Position numbers and translations under genes: made by a program | Assembly (NCBI GenBank): GCA_019054805.1 | Contig: JAHQIY010000003.1 | Coordinates: 2,852,001-2,916,000, forward strand | From: Brachionus manjavacas | Lineage: Eukaryota; Rotifera; Eurotatoria; Ploima; Brachionidae | DNA length: 64,000 nucleotides | Reading direction: 5' to 3' | The notes under the pieces: generated by a model | Told to the model about the DNA's origin: nothing | What the model saw: the letters and a program-made list of their open reading frames with translations, nothing else | The model's database searches: none | Shown: one piece after another, positions 11,454 through 24,100 of the stretch | How the letters are laid out: each line of letters begins with the position of its first letter | How positions within the stretch are numbered: position 1 is the stretch's first letter

Positions 11454-12702
11454 ATGACTATTTTTTATCTTCTGTTTTTTAATATTAAAATTTTGTTTGC
11501 ATGTTATGACTTTTGTTCTAACAAAACAACTTCAAACTATAAAAACTGCTTTTGCAGCGAATGTGATCTTTTTGGTGATTGTTGTTCTGACATGGCATTC
11601 AAAACAACATCTCCTTTGCAAAACTACGAGTGCAATTCTGAGCTAAAAGAATATGGTTCAATTTACACCATTGGCAAATGCTCGGACAGCTACCAAATCA
11701 AAAAAATAATGCTCAAATGCGTTCTCGAGCCTAGCATCATAATCCAGTCGATTCCAGTTTATTCTCATGGGACAAATAAATTTTTTAAAAATATATTTTG
11801 TGCACTATGTAATTTAAAAAGTGCAGAAATAAGCGATTTAAGATTGTTTTCTCTCGAGACCAAAATAGAATACAATGCATCAATCTTGGAACATAGAATC
11901 AAAAAACCTTGGCATGGTTATGAAGTCTCCAAGCCGGCTGGTGTGCCCTGGCCCAGAAAATGTATCAAAAACATCGGCACTTGTCCGAATAACTTCAATA
12001 ATTTGGAAATAATTTCACTTTGTTCAAATTACACCGCATACAGATTCTCAGAATCAGGAAAATTATATAAAAATGAATATTGTGCAAGATGCAATGAGCC
12101 AGACTCTATTTTAATTTGTTCTAAGGTAGGATTTGCATTTGTCGATTACATGAGTCTGCAAATTCTTTTTGATTTGAGAAATCTACAAAATGAGATAATA
12201 ATTGAAATGAATGTGACTGATTTTAATGAGAAAAAAAATTTTGTAAATTTCACAAGAATCAAATTTGATGAAAATCATTTTACCTTTGATTATGATCTTA
12301 AAAAATTATAACCGAATATCTTATGGGCACAGGATTTGTTTTATTTCGTCAAGCTTTGATCTGTGGATATTTTTTGTGGTGCCAGTTAGTCTTATAATAT
12401 TTGAAAATATTTTTCTGATGTTAATAAGTGTAAAGCTGATTTCAAGTGTGGACATGGATATCAAAAAATTCTCGAGCTTGCAGTCAAAAGTACCGGACAA
12501 AAACAGAATTGTCTTATTTCTCAAGATTTTTGTTATTACTGGACTTAGTTGGATTTTGGCAATCATTTGCACTGTAATAAACAACAAATATTCATTTATA
12601 TGGTATATCTATATAGTTGTTGGTTCTTTGCAAGGATTTTTTATTATGTGTATATTTTTATTTAATGATGTATCCTTTTTTTTTAGTATCAAAAAAAAAT
12701 AG
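11454..12702 (+). pseudogene. Methuselah/adhesion-type GPCR lacking TM1-4
   Basis: 11454-12311 encodes 285 residues: a signal-peptide-like start (MTIFYLLFFNIKILFACYDF) and a Cys-rich ectodomain with paired motifs FCALCN and YCARCN and several N-glycosylation sites. A second frame from about 12306 to 12702 encodes ISYGHRICFIS followed by three hydrophobic segments (FFVVPVSLIIFENIF; LKIFVITGLSWILAI; WYIYIVVGSLQGFFIMC). These look like TM5, TM6 and TM7 of secretin/methuselah-like receptors, where a Cys precedes TM5 and GLSW lies in TM6. The segments for TM1-4, roughly 200 residues, are absent and the two parts are in different frames, so an internal deletion is the simplest reading. A Ser/Thr-rich tail may follow near 12902 after a possible short intron. 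An unusual splice form cannot be excluded. Confidence 0.65.
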
Positions 12703-12949
12703 AGAAAAGGTAATTTGAAAAGATAGTTCTTTTAAATTGTGTTAATTGATACAATAAAATTTACAAATTTAGGATGTCTTGTTTTTTGATATTTTCACCT
12801 CAATTTTGATTTTCAAATAATTTATGAACTACTTAACATTTTTTTAGTGTCATCCACTCTCTAAACAAAATCAGTGATTTTAGGGTTTTATCAAAGCAAG
12901 ATATGACAAGCGACAATTTTCCAACTAATGCACGCATATCAACTGAGCA
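12703..12949. other. Spacer after the receptor remnant
   Basis: AT-rich. A possible donor (aaaaggtaattt, about 12708) and a small open stretch starting MTSDNFPTNARISTEH (12903 on) could be the receptor's cytoplasmic tail. I cannot separate this from the start of the adjacent LINE scrap. Confidence 0.3.
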
Positions 12950-13710
12950 TATGAATCGATTTCAAGAAGGTTTAATTTTAAAAAAGCAAAAAGGTTTTAT
13001 TTTAAAGAAATTCCAAGTGTTTCGATCTTTAGCCCAGATAGTATTGACGACTTTAATAATAAAATCTCAAAAAGAATAAAAAGTGATGCACACAAAAACA
13101 TGCCATTACAGTCATGAAAAATATATAAAACTACTCTACCACATGAAATCGTAAACTTAATAAAAGAACGTTGAAAATCAGGAAGTAATTCCAAAGAACT
13201 CGTTCTCAATAAACAAAACAAAAATTCAATTTTCTTAGCTTATTTTATTTCTTATCTCTCAGTTAAGAAACTCTTTTAAAAAAATTTATGAACAAAAATT
13301 GATCTAATTTTATTGATAAAAAGGGAAAGAATCCCTTATCCAGCAGGCCTCTCTGGAAAAAAATTAATAAATTTAGATCTAAAAAAGGTTCGAAAATAAT
13401 TCCAACCTTACTGGCAATTAATCAAGAACTAAACACAGATAATGAAAAAGCAAAATTCTTTGGAAAATCCTTGCCCTTTACTTTAAGTCCCAATTCTGAT
13501 TTGATTAATACTAAAGCTGACAGTAAAAAAACTAATTTTAACTCGAATTTTTTTGAAAGCCACAAATCGTTGATAATCAATGAACCAATAAGCCTAAAAG
13601 AGATCACTGTGACTATCAGAAAATTAAAAGGAGAAGGGGACCCTGACAAAATTAAAATTTATTGCCTTACTATTTCTTCTTTTTTCTCGACCATCAAATA
13701 TTTATAATAT
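12950..13710 (+). mobile_element. 5'-truncated, broken LINE fragment (region before the RT palm)
   Basis: Translated pieces in sequence order read KISKRIKSDAHKNMPLQS, SRPLWKKINKFRSKKGSK and ISLKEITVTIRKLKGEGDPD. The pattern WK.I...R.KK..., then EKAK.FG, then EI...I.KLK is the linker between endonuclease and reverse transcriptase in Jockey/CR1-type LINEs. The catalytic RT motifs are missing. It lies in several frames with stops and is dead. Confidence 0.6.
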
Positions 13711-13865
13711 GCATTCAGTTAATCTCTATCTAAATTTATCTAATTTTAATTTTAATATTTCTCTATTTTTTCATAATTTTTATTTTATTTTATTCAATTT
13801 TATTTTGATTATTTCTTTTTTTTTCTTCTTTAATCTGAAGTAGCTTAAGCTCGGTATTTTTAGTA

Positions 13866-14062
13866 AATATTGAAAGCATTTTCATATTTGAAATTGAACT
13901 CTTTAGTGAAATAGAATGAGTTTTATTTTTATTTTGAAATTTGAAAATAATTTTGGAAATTCTTTTTTAACTTCTAATTAATTCATTTATTTATTTTCTA
14001 CTCAGCAAATTCTCCTTCAGAACAAAAACATATAAAAAAACTAATAATAAAGTTATAAAAAA
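13866..14062 (+). repeat. Dispersed repeat R, copy a (right half)
   Basis: The sequence beginning gcattttcatatttgaaatt and containing gtgaaatagaatgag matches 52441-52640 and the reverse complement of 29430-29600. Only the right half of the repeat is present. Confidence 0.65.
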
Positions 14063-14119
14063 AAAAGATAAATAATTCATTTGATTAAAGTTTACATTCA
14101 ATCGTTGAAAAACTGAATC

Positions 14120-14338
14120 TAGTCGGTTAGGTGAACTAGTTCACTTATTATCAGAAAAATTATCGTTCTAAGATTTTGTGAACTATTGGTTCACCCAAAT
14201 ATTTTTTCAATATAGAATTAGGGTGAACAGAAATAGAATTAGACTAACAATTTTTTATTATGCGAACTAATAGTTAAAAAAACCTGAGAATAAGAATTTT
14301 TCGGAAAATAAGTAAACAATGGTTCACCTAACCGACTA
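14120..14338. mobile_element. 219-bp MITE with 17-bp terminal inverted repeats
   Basis: The terminal tagtcggttaggtgaac (14120-14136) is the exact reverse complement of 14322-14338. Both ends read TA at the outer edge, compatible with a Tc1/mariner-like TA target. There is no coding capacity. A related single end occurs at 25798-25885. Confidence 0.75.
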
Positions 14339-15025
14339 AGACCCGAATATATTTTTTCTTTCTCATAAAATTCTGACTTAAGCAAATTTGTATAAAAGTC
14401 ACCAGTCACAAGTCAAGTGCAAGTCAGGACTTGAATTCAAAAATTAAAAAAAAATTTTTTTTATAATTAATAAGTCTATCAAGAAGTCAAAAATTAAGAA
14501 GTATCTCCAGTTCAAATTAAGAAGTCTTAAATATCTGTATTGCTTGTAAAAATATTCAAGAGCACAGTCTCTAATTTTAAAATTGAGTTGGATAAAATTT
14601 TTTGTCATTAGAATATAAAGTAAAATATAATGAAATAATTTATTTATAAATTTAATGTTTGGTTTAAAAAGGGCTGTTAAAACAGCTAGTTGTTTTAAAA
14701 GCCTAGTTTAAATGTGAATTAATAAAATAAAGTTTAAATCTTTAAAAGAAAATAAAATTTAAAAGTAAAAATCTGACGTTGAATAATAACAGTTGACCAA
14801 CTCTTTATATTACATATGATATATCTGATGCAGAGTTTACTTGAGAGAATTTAAAATTTTTTGAGTGTTACGAGATTAAGTAAGAAGGAGATAAAAACAA
14901 AAAAAAATTTAGTCTTATTTAAATGAATTTAGTTCTTTGGATATGCTTATTTTTTAAGTTATTTTAATATCAAAATTAATTAGTCCTGAATCCTTTGAGA
15001 AAAAAAAAATTTTAATTTTTTTAAC

Positions 15026-15420
15026 TAGTTGGAGACGATGAATTTAATTTCGATTTTATTGAATCTAACGAAAACGAGGAAATCTCTCCAGAAGAGGAAG
15101 AAGATGATTTAACCAGTTCAGAAGAAGAAGAAGAATCATATTCAAATGTAATTGAAAGTTTTAACGAAACAATTCCAAATGAAAAATGTCATCTGAGATA
15201 TTTAGCTCATTCCATTCAACTTGTGGTAAAGGACAGCCTAAAAAAAGATTAATAATTTTCGTTAAGTGCTTTTAAAGTGTTACAAAATATCAGCAAAATA
15301 TATTAGCTTTTAATATTTATTTATGGCATGTCCAGATTAATAGACATAGAAATTTGAAATATTCTTGAGCCATTCGAATGGGATTCAAATGAGATACAAG
15401 GTAAATAATTATTCGAGTTT
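15026..15420 (+). pseudogene. hAT transposase remnant, central part
   Basis: The frame from 15029 reads an acidic stretch (EEEEDDLTSSEEEEE) and then HLRYLAHSIQLVVKDSLK, the conserved C-aHtLqLvvkdal segment of hAT transposases that starts the RNase-H-like catalytic region. Further on ILEPFEWDSNEIQGK matches the hAT pattern LEPFE.aT..lqG. Stops and frame changes separate the pieces, and no complete catalytic triad can be read. Confidence 0.75.
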
Positions 15421-15784
15421 TTTAAAAGTCTCATATTAAGTAGTAAGTAATTAAAATTAAGGTTAGGACTATATTAATTCAGGAATAGAATTGGGGGCTG
15501 GTCAAAAGGCAACGTGGCGGCTAATAAAACAGTCCAACATAAAAAATTTAGTTAAATATTTGAAAAAAAATAAAAGGCATTAAAAGCAACATTTATCTTT
15601 TATTTTAAATTAGTAAATATTTAAATATTAATATTTTTGATCAATTAAAAAAATGTATTTATTAAATGTTTAATAAAAATATAATGTACAGATTTTTGAA
15701 AAATATTAAATAAATTTTTATTTAGAAATTTAGATAAAGAAAAAATATTATTTTTAATGCTTAAAATTTTTTCAAAAACCTAAC

Positions 15785-15935
15785 CAAAACTTTTGTTTTG
15801 AGCCGTTTTCTGGCCGGTCGTCTGTTAAACAGCCACTCAAGTGGCCGACCACCACACGATCGGTATGTCTGCTGTTCGGCCACTTCACAGCCGTTTTTTT
15901 TTGTCCGATAGTTTGTCGTCCCCCAACACTATTTA
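15785..15935. other. Island of higher GC inside the hAT relic
   Basis: The stretch with gccggtcgtctg, agtggccgacc and ttcggccacttc is clearly richer in G and C than its surroundings and contains short self-complementary pieces (actcaagtggcc/ggccacttc). It may be part of another insertion whose other end lies near 15485 (ttgggggctggtc against gtcgtcccccaa). Boundaries are not established. Confidence 0.4.
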
Positions 15936-16333
15936 GAACTTTAACTTAAAATTAAGTCATTTTTAGAGAAAATTAAAAGGCCGTTCCTTGCTGTAATGAT
16001 GGCCACAAGAATTTTTGTAGGTAGTTAAATGGCAGCCTAGTTAAAATTACGTCCCGTTTCGGACTTGACTCTGGACTTGTGACTTTTATACAGCTCATGA
16101 ATTATTAAAATTGTTTAATTATAATTTAACTAATAAAACTAAAAATTGGAGAAAATTTATTGCACATTATGTTTAGTCGTTCCAAGTTTGTATCAGCTAA
16201 TTGATAACCTTAATCATTATGAGCCAAAAATAATAATCTTAGATCTTCCAAGCAAGATATAGAAATCAATTTAAGAAATCAAAAACAGTCAGTCTGATGA
16301 TACAAAAAAGATCAAGCATCAAGTTTAAGAATA

Positions 16334-16737
16334 CTAAAATATTAGTGATGTTGGTTTTGCTTGGTTTGGTGGTTAACAAATTTTGGTAAACCAAAAATTC
16401 GGTTAGCCAAAATATGTTAACCAAATTACCAAAAATTCTAAAAAAAATTTGACAACAAAAATTGGCTTAATTTTAATTTTATTTTTGTAAAAGTATAAGG
16501 AATCCTTTTCAATAAATCATTTAAATGAATTATTTTTTTATTAAATAAGAATTTATTTGAATAACATAAACCGAAACTAAAATTTACAAATACAAATTCT
16601 AAATTAATTTTTGGTTTACCAAATTTTGGCTAACCAGATTTTTGGTTAACATTTTTTGGCTAACCGATTTTTTGGTTAATCAAAATTTACAATATTGGTT
16701 AACCAAGCAGTCCATAACCAACATCACTCTAAAATAT
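16334..16737. mobile_element. 386-bp nested MITE, MULE-like, with exact 9-bp target duplication
   Basis: The element runs 16343-16728 and starts tagtgatgttggtt and ends aaccaacatcact. The 9-mer ctaaaatat lies directly outside on both sides (16334-16342, 16729-16737). The interior is two facing arrays of ggttaaccaa-type motifs, so the whole can fold back on itself. It sits inside the hAT relic. Its ends match the right end of the MULE at about 57955-58010, which makes a MULE-driven non-autonomous element likely. Confidence 0.8.
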
Positions 16738-16756
16738 GGAATATGATTTTATTTTG

Positions 16757-16925
16757 AGGTATTTTTGGTTGAAAAACAAATCAAGATCTCCGGATTTATA
16801 TTTATTAGTATTAAAATATATATCTATACCGGCTTCCTCGGGACCGATAGAAAGAACATTTTCGTATGCCGGCTACATTAATAAGCCTAAAGTTCAAGAC
16901 TAACAGCGAAAAATCTTGAAAAAAC
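16757..16925 (+). pseudogene. hAT transposase remnant, C-terminal dimerisation region
   Basis: The plus strand reads FWLKNKSRSPDLYLLV, then IPASSGPIERTFSYAG and INKPK. This is the hAT C-terminal dimerisation domain (W..n...P.L...a...l.IPasSa.sER.FS.aG.i). It is separated from the central transposase part by the nested MITE. Confidence 0.8.
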
Positions 16926-17512
16926 AATACTCTTACGTTGTAATCTCAATCTTCTAAACAATTAAAGAGTATTTTATGATGGAAAAAAAAACATAAGAAT
17001 TTTCTTTTTGATTTATTTAAATTTAAAAAAAAATGAACCTGAAAAATAATTAAACTTTAATTTACCAGTTAATAATTTTTATTATAAAATTTAATTTTGT
17101 TTGGTAGGTTTTTGTTTGCAACCGATTTCGTACGATTTTAAAGAAAAAAATAATTCATACGGTTGAAGTTACTTGTTTTGCGGTAGGTTGTTGTGATTTG
17201 ATTGCTACTAATTAGATTAAATGTCGGCTGTTAAAAAAAATAAAAAAATTAAAATATGTAATGTTGAATAAATCATGTTTCAATTTACATTTTGAAAAGA
17301 AGTTAAGACAAAAAATTTATTAAATAAAAATTTTTTTTTAAATTTTTCAAAAAAAACACCTTCAAAATCCTGACTTGTTTTTTTTAAATTTTTGAAACAA
17401 GGCAAGACTAGTTATTTTTAAAAAATATATTTACAAGTTCAAGTCATACTTTGACTTGCTTTTGACTTGTTAAGATTTTCTTTCCTGACTTTTATACAAG
17501 TCTGGACTAAAG

Positions 17513-18112
17513 TGATAATGGACTTTCGTTTGGTGCATTTTAACAAATACTCAATTTATGAAAAATGGAAAAATATTATCTTTAAGGATCATCATATCAC
17601 AAACTCCAAGTCAAAATTTATAAATATTAACTTATGATAATTTTTTTGAAACTGAAAATAATATTTGAAACATCGCACTTTTTCAATATTATTTCAAAAT
17701 TTGATATATTTTACACTTCAAACACAAAAAATTAATCCAATTTTATTTTAATATCTACTGAATGTCTCAGTCCATAAACTGGAATTTGTTTACAATTGAA
17801 TATTAAAAAAAAATTAAGCTAAATTACCTAACAAGGAATATTTTTTTTTTTAATTCTTGCAAAAAATCTTTTTGTCATTTTTTACATGTACTCTTAAAAA
17901 ATCATATTTGATTAAAAAATTTCTTTAATTTTTCCCAAAAAAAATAATTAATAATAATTAATAAAAAAAAATAATAATTTTCATGCTCATTAGTTAAGTA
18001 CATTGACTAAGTTGCGGTCATAAATATCAAATAATTGAAATAAAGACCAGCGCTTCTTTTGGTGTTTAACTTGATCGACATGAAATTTTAAAAACCTTTT
18101 ATTTAAAAATTT
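17513..18112. other. AT-rich spacer between hAT relic and Gemin5
   Basis: Contains a reverse-strand left half of dispersed repeat R at about 17635-17755 (fragment aaacatcgcactttttc). AATAAA on the minus strand near 18100-18112 could serve the Gemin5 transcript. Nothing else is seen. Confidence 0.5.
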
Positions 18113-21100
18113 TTATTCAATATTTAAATAAGCTTTGAACTTTTCTGATAAAAGTTTTAAGCAAAGTTCGAATTCTGAATCGTTTTTAGAGTTGCGTCTA
18201 ATTAATGTTTTGTAAGCATTCTCTAAATCACCAAGGCGAATGTAACACAGAACAGCCATTTCGTAGTCACCAACATGTGTCGAGTAGGCTGAGTAACTGA
18301 TCAAAATTTTGCTTAAAATCTCACTGTTAGCTGCTAGCCGAATTTGGGCAATACATAAGGCATATTGGTAAAGTTTATATTCCAAGCATATATCCACCGC
18401 TTTTTGTATCTGAAAGGTACAGCAGCAATGCAAAATTGCTTTGATTACACAATCTGAATTGTTTCCATTTAAAGACAATTGGTCAATGTAGCTATTTACC
18501 AGTTCCAAAGAACTTTTGTTTGGAACAGAAATCATAGATTGATACAAAGACATAATTAAATCATTTAATTGTTGAGAATCATTAAGTTCTTTGACAACTT
18601 TAAATAAGTTTCCTTTCCATATATCAAAAATCCACCATCTTTCAAAGCCTATCCGTTTGAGTTCAGTTTCTTCTAGTCTCAATAGGTTTAGTGAAGAAAT
18701 TCGATTGCAAAAAATGTTCAAAATTAGATTTTCTCTATCAAACTCAAATATTTCGGTATTTATATTTGAGAGTTTATTTTTCTCAATTAGATTTTCATAC
18801 AAGATTAGACAATCGTTTAATTTCAATTTTGGGGTTTTGTTGCCAGATGAGCTTAGAACAAATAAAGACTTTAGTTCAGCTGACTTTTGACTTTTAGGCG
18901 CTGTTTTGACCACTGGCTGAGTTATCTTAATCTTTTCAAGTTCAGTGTCGTTTTTGCATACCTCTTGTTCTTGACTTATTATTTGAGAGTCATTTGTGTT
19001 CACCTCTAGTTCTGTTTTTTTAGCATTAACTTGTTTTTTTATTTGTTTAATTTTTTTCTTTCCAAACAAAATTGGGCCTAAATGAAAATAGAAATCAACC
19101 TAAGCTATGTTTTTAGGAAATTTTACATTCTTCAGGTGGTGTTTTGAATTCTTGTGCATCTATATTCCATTTATGCAGACAGTAGTCTTCTCCGCCGGAA
19201 AAAACTTCATTTGTATTCTGGTTGGAAAATAAACAGCACAAAAGTTTATCACTATGTCCTCTATAGTTAGCTATCGCCTCTCCCGACTCCGTATTCCAAA
19301 TCTAAATAAAAATTTTATTTTAATTAGTTTCGAACATTTTTAATTTTTTGAAAATACATTTAATAAAAAAAGCTTGTTTTTATTTTATTAGAGTACAAAA
19401 ATAACATTATTGTTTGATAGGTAAATCAAGCCTTTTTTTGTATATTAGATTGAAAAAAATTCAAAATAAAATTTCACTCTTCATTTTATTTGTTAAATTT
19501 ATTTTGGTAATTTCAGCTCTGTTAATTTTCTGTTAAAATTTTTTTTGTCAATGATATTAAAAATATATAAAATACTGTTTTTGGTTAATGCAAATATTAA
19601 ATTTTATATTTTTTTTTCAAAATTTTAGAATTGATAATTTTTTTGTAATATTTTGTATACTTTTATACAAAAAATTCATACTAGTATACAAATTTTGTAT
19701 AATACCAGTAAGCATGCCTTAACAATTGGTAAACCAGACTCATCTATACCTTTCTTTCTATCATTATTTTTAATTTTAAATTTATTCTTTTCCAAATTGC
19801 CAAAAGTAAAAATTTAAAATAAATTAAATTCACTATCTTTACTTAAAATTATTATTTAAACCGAGAAAACTTAATTTTGTCCTTAAGTTTTTCATAATTA
19901 TACTTTAATTTCATAATTTGAAAATTTTGAATATTTTTTTTAAAACCAAATTTGGTCAAAAAATTTTACTTGACTCACGGTCACATAATTTTTTTGCCGT
20001 TCTTGAAAGTTATTGTGGTGGCCACGTCTAAGACAAAGTCGTTAGAATTAAAGTCCGGACTTGGGCTTAACTTATTAACATGACTTTTTTAACTTTAAAT
20101 TTTGTTCTGATTTTCGGAAAAAAAAAAACATATTTTTGTTCTGATTTTCGGAAAAAAAAAAACATATTTTATCAAAATTCCCAAAGTTTTTTTAATAAAT
20201 TGGAAGAAAATGTAAAAGCTAGTTATTTTGCTAAATTTAAAACAATTAATTTACCTGAACAGTAGAATCATAAGAACAGCTAGCCAGCAAGGTATGCAAA
20301 CCTTTGCACCAGCTCAGACACGTAATTCTTTCTCTGTGTCCCTCAAGCTTGAATTTGTATTTAGAGTATATACTAATTGGTTTGTGTGAATCATTTTGCT
20401 GGTTCAATATTTGGTTAAGCTCAACTATTATCACATTAAAATCATTCGATCCACTAGCCATATAGACTGATTTCTCTGAGCTCTCATCGTACTCATCAGC
20501 ACTCCATTTGATGCAAGTAATCAACTTTTGGTGATTGAACAAGCTGCAAATTTTTGACACTTGATTCGACTGACTTTTGTAGCATTCTATTGATCCGTCA
20601 AATTTACCAATGCTGAAAATATTTCCACCACCTTTTATCTTCAATACTGAAAATTCCGTCAGACCATATTCAGAATTTGTTTCTTCTTCGTTCAATAAAT
20701 TTTTTAAAAACTTATAAAAATTGACGCTTTTTACAGTGTCCGCACTGAGCGGGTCTTTTCCCAAAGAAAATGACTGAACATAGTGCTGCATTATTTTCCC
20801 ATCAGCTACTGAGAACAAATTTATTTTTTTTGAGGTGTCTTCGTCCGGGTCAGTGTTTAACAAATCCTCGCTCCAAACTAAAGTATACACGCTTTGATTG
20901 AAGCTTGTATAAATGTAGATGGCAGGCTTGGAACCTGAAATTATATCAGCAATTCCCACTTTTCCATCTTTGGTACCAAATGCTATCAAAGACTCTTTGG
21001 TCGGATGCCAAGTGATTTGAGTTACTTCGCTGCGTATATTATTCGAAAATGTCTTTACTTTATGCTTGTTTTTCATTAGTTTTATGCTAGAGTCTCCAAC

Positions 21101-24100
21101 TGCCACCGCAACAAAGTCTTTTTGAGATTTCATCAATTTGGAACTATTAATTTGTTTTAGCTAATTTTTTACTTGGATCAATTGGTGAAAATGCAACTGA
21201 ATAAACAAACCCGTTCAAGGTAAGAAGACTATTTTCTTGTTTAAAACTATTTAAACACCAAGTATTGAGCTAAATAAAGAACATTTTTTATTTTTTAAAA
21301 GACAATTTGAACGAAATCGGACAATTCTTAATGATAAAATATTTGAATCAATTTGGTACAAAAATAAATTTAAGTCAAATTCAAATTAGAAATTTGATTC
21401 TTCTAGAGATTAAATTTTGTATTCAAATTTCTAGTTAATTTTATTTTTTTTAATTTAAAATTTATTTAATTCTGGAAGTAAAAAAATTTATTTGAAAAAT
21501 AAAGGTGATCAAGGACAAGTAAAGTCGAGTTCTTACTTTGACTTTAACTTTAGTGAAAAACAAGTCTTAGAAAATGTGATTCACAGATAAAATGAAAACT
21601 AATTCAAAATGACGAAAAATGCATAAATAAATTTTATTTAGATGTGAAAATCACTTAAATCAATTTTTTTTTATGTCAAAAATTAAGTAATAAAAAAGTA
21701 ATACATGAAAATATTATGTCAATAAATAATTTTAAAAAAATTTTCTTTTTTTCCCATTTTAAATGAATTTTGCGTTTACAGCAATGTAATTGCAAAATAT
21801 AACTTACGCTGATTTTAAAAAGTTTTCAGGTATTTTTCTCATCTTCTTTTCTAAGTCTAACTTTTGCTTTTTTTGTCAAAAAGAATTAAGAACACATAAA
21901 TAACATTAAATTAAAAACTAAACAATAACTTTCAAATTCATTTTAATTTGACACAAAAAAATGTATTGAAACAAATGAAGAATCGATGAAATTTTTTTTT
22001 TCATTAATGAAACATTATGAATCTGCTAACTTCTCATCGATGAAAATTCGATTAAATTTTTTTTTCACAGATACTAGATCAAACTTTAATTGACTGGGTA
22101 ATTAATGAATATATCATGAGAAATTGTCTAACATGGTAGATCAGTTGAGCACTAGTGTTTAATTGCTAGAAAGATAATTCAAATAAAAGAAAAAACAAGA
22201 ATAATAAAAATTCAAATAAATTATTTACATATCACCATATGTAAATTTTTTAAATTAATTTTCAATTAAACTTGAATTTCATGCTTAAAATTTCTTTAAA
22301 TTTAAAATCTGTTTAATTTTCGAATTTTCATTTATTTGAATTATGTTTGAGATAAATGAAAAAAATATACTTGAATTTAACACTAGTACTTAAAAAAAAT
22401 ATATCAAACATATATTGGAAAAAAACACCGATTTAATTAAAAAAATTTAAAACATGGAATTTTTTATTCGAAGCAATGAGAAGGAACCCTGGGTTGTTCA
22501 AAACACATATTAGTCCTTATAGCTTTGAGATTTTTAGTCCCAAAAAATTAAAAGTTCTAAACAATAAAATATTAAGAATAATTTTTAATTTTATAAAAAT
22601 AACTTTGTGTTTTAAACTTTGATACTAATGGTTGTTCTTTAAAAATAATCTATTTTTAAAAGCGATACAAAAATTTAAAAATAATTGAAAAATATTAACA
22701 GTATTATAAAGGATATAATGTAATTTTGCCCGACTTAGTATCTTCTAACTTTTAATATGATTTAATTTGCTTTTTGAAGAAAATATAAAATATGTTGCCA
22801 AAGTATATCCAATAAATACATCAAAAGCTAAAAATAATGGGATGGCTGAAAACTCTTTTGATGATTTAATTAATTATTTACAAAATATACACAAAAAATA
22901 CAGGAAAAATCAGAGTTGTTTAAAAGTCACAAGTCTCAAGTCAAGTCCAAGTCCGAACTTTTTATTTTATTTATTTTTCAAAAGTAATGTGTTTTACGTT
23001 TTTTTTTTGCTTTTTTTCCCAAATCCCAAAAACTTAACAATTTTTTTACTAAACATTACTAGATAATTCTTAAATTGTGTTAAGTTAATAACTGTCCAAA
23101 TCTTGGTTGCTTCGGATAAAAGGACAATTTTTAAACATTTCTAAAATTTATACAAAATTCACTTTTTAAATATATGTGCCTTAATAATTATTATTTAAAA
23201 ATTTTTTAAAGAAATTACTCATTTCAATCTCTCTCATCTTTAAGTCAAACACATTACTTTTGGAAATGAAAAAAAAAGTCTGGACTTGGACTTTAATTTG
23301 GTACTTTTAAACAACTCTGGGAAAAATAACAACCTCTTTTAAAAAATTTTCCAATGTTATCTTATGGTGGTTTCTTGTTTCAAATTTCATCTAAGCCCGA
23401 ACAAAAAATAAACTGGCGATGTATTGAGACAAAATTTTCCAAGGTAAAAAATTTCTAATTTAATTGGTAGTATTTTTTATTTTGCTATTTTAATAAAGTT
23501 TATTGTCATTGTAATTAGTGCTTTCACTTTTTTTTGCTCAATTAACCTGGCTATCTTAAATATTGCTATTTTAAATGACTCCTGTAAAAATCCACGATTA
23601 TTTTTAATAGACATTTAAAATGATTGATTAGATTTAAAAAATAAAATTATAAATAAAATTTTACTTTGCTAAAAAAGGTTTTCCTGATTTCTCTTTTGTT
23701 ATTTTTCACCACTAATATATTGTCTCTTTCTGGTACAGCTATTTAGTTCACTTTGTTCGTCGAAGAAATTCAAGGATTTCTCCCAGCTCACCTTAGAGAT
23801 AGCATAAAATTGATGACGAATTATATTCTTTACCATTTTATCAGTAATAGAAAACATTTGAAATTGATTAAAATATTTTGTTAAAATTCATTTCTTTTTG
23901 TAAAAAAATTTATAAAATTTAATGTTTTCTACCATATTTTAGGTAAAAAAGGTAAATTATTTGCTTCAAAGCAGCACTGTATGTAGTAGATTACTCAAAT
24001 TTAATAAAAAATTGTTTAATTTTTAAAAAGAATTAAGCATATTATTGTTTTGAATTTTTTTGTATTGTAGTTAACTTGACTCTCTTATTCTCAAAGCAGA

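Larger units (their letters stand above)
14375..17512 (+). mobile_element. 3.1-kb hAT DNA transposon relic with 8-bp target duplication
   Basis: The element runs 14383-17504. Flanking octamers gacttaag (14375-14382) and gactaaag (17505-17512) agree at 7 of 8 positions, as expected for an old hAT target duplication. The ends are inverted repeats: caaatttgtataaaagtc at the left and gacttttatacaagtctg at the right. Subterminal DNA carries multiple caagtc/gacttg motifs. Inside are two recognisable transposase pieces (see separate entries), an A/T-rich filler, a block of higher GC and a nested 386-bp element. A further inverted terminal-like motif at 16060-16098 (cttttatacagctc) suggests a second, related insertion. 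The small elements at 22911, 32735, 45282 and 58861 share the terminal motifs. Confidence 0.8.

Noticed and set aside
19960-20090. Possible further decayed hAT MITE in Gemin5 intron 4 (agtccggacttggg)
   Set aside because: Only scattered subterminal-like words; no terminal repeat or duplication.
21500-21560. gtaaagtcgag/ctttgactttaac words like the hAT subterminal motifs
   Set aside because: Too short and AT-rich to distinguish from chance.
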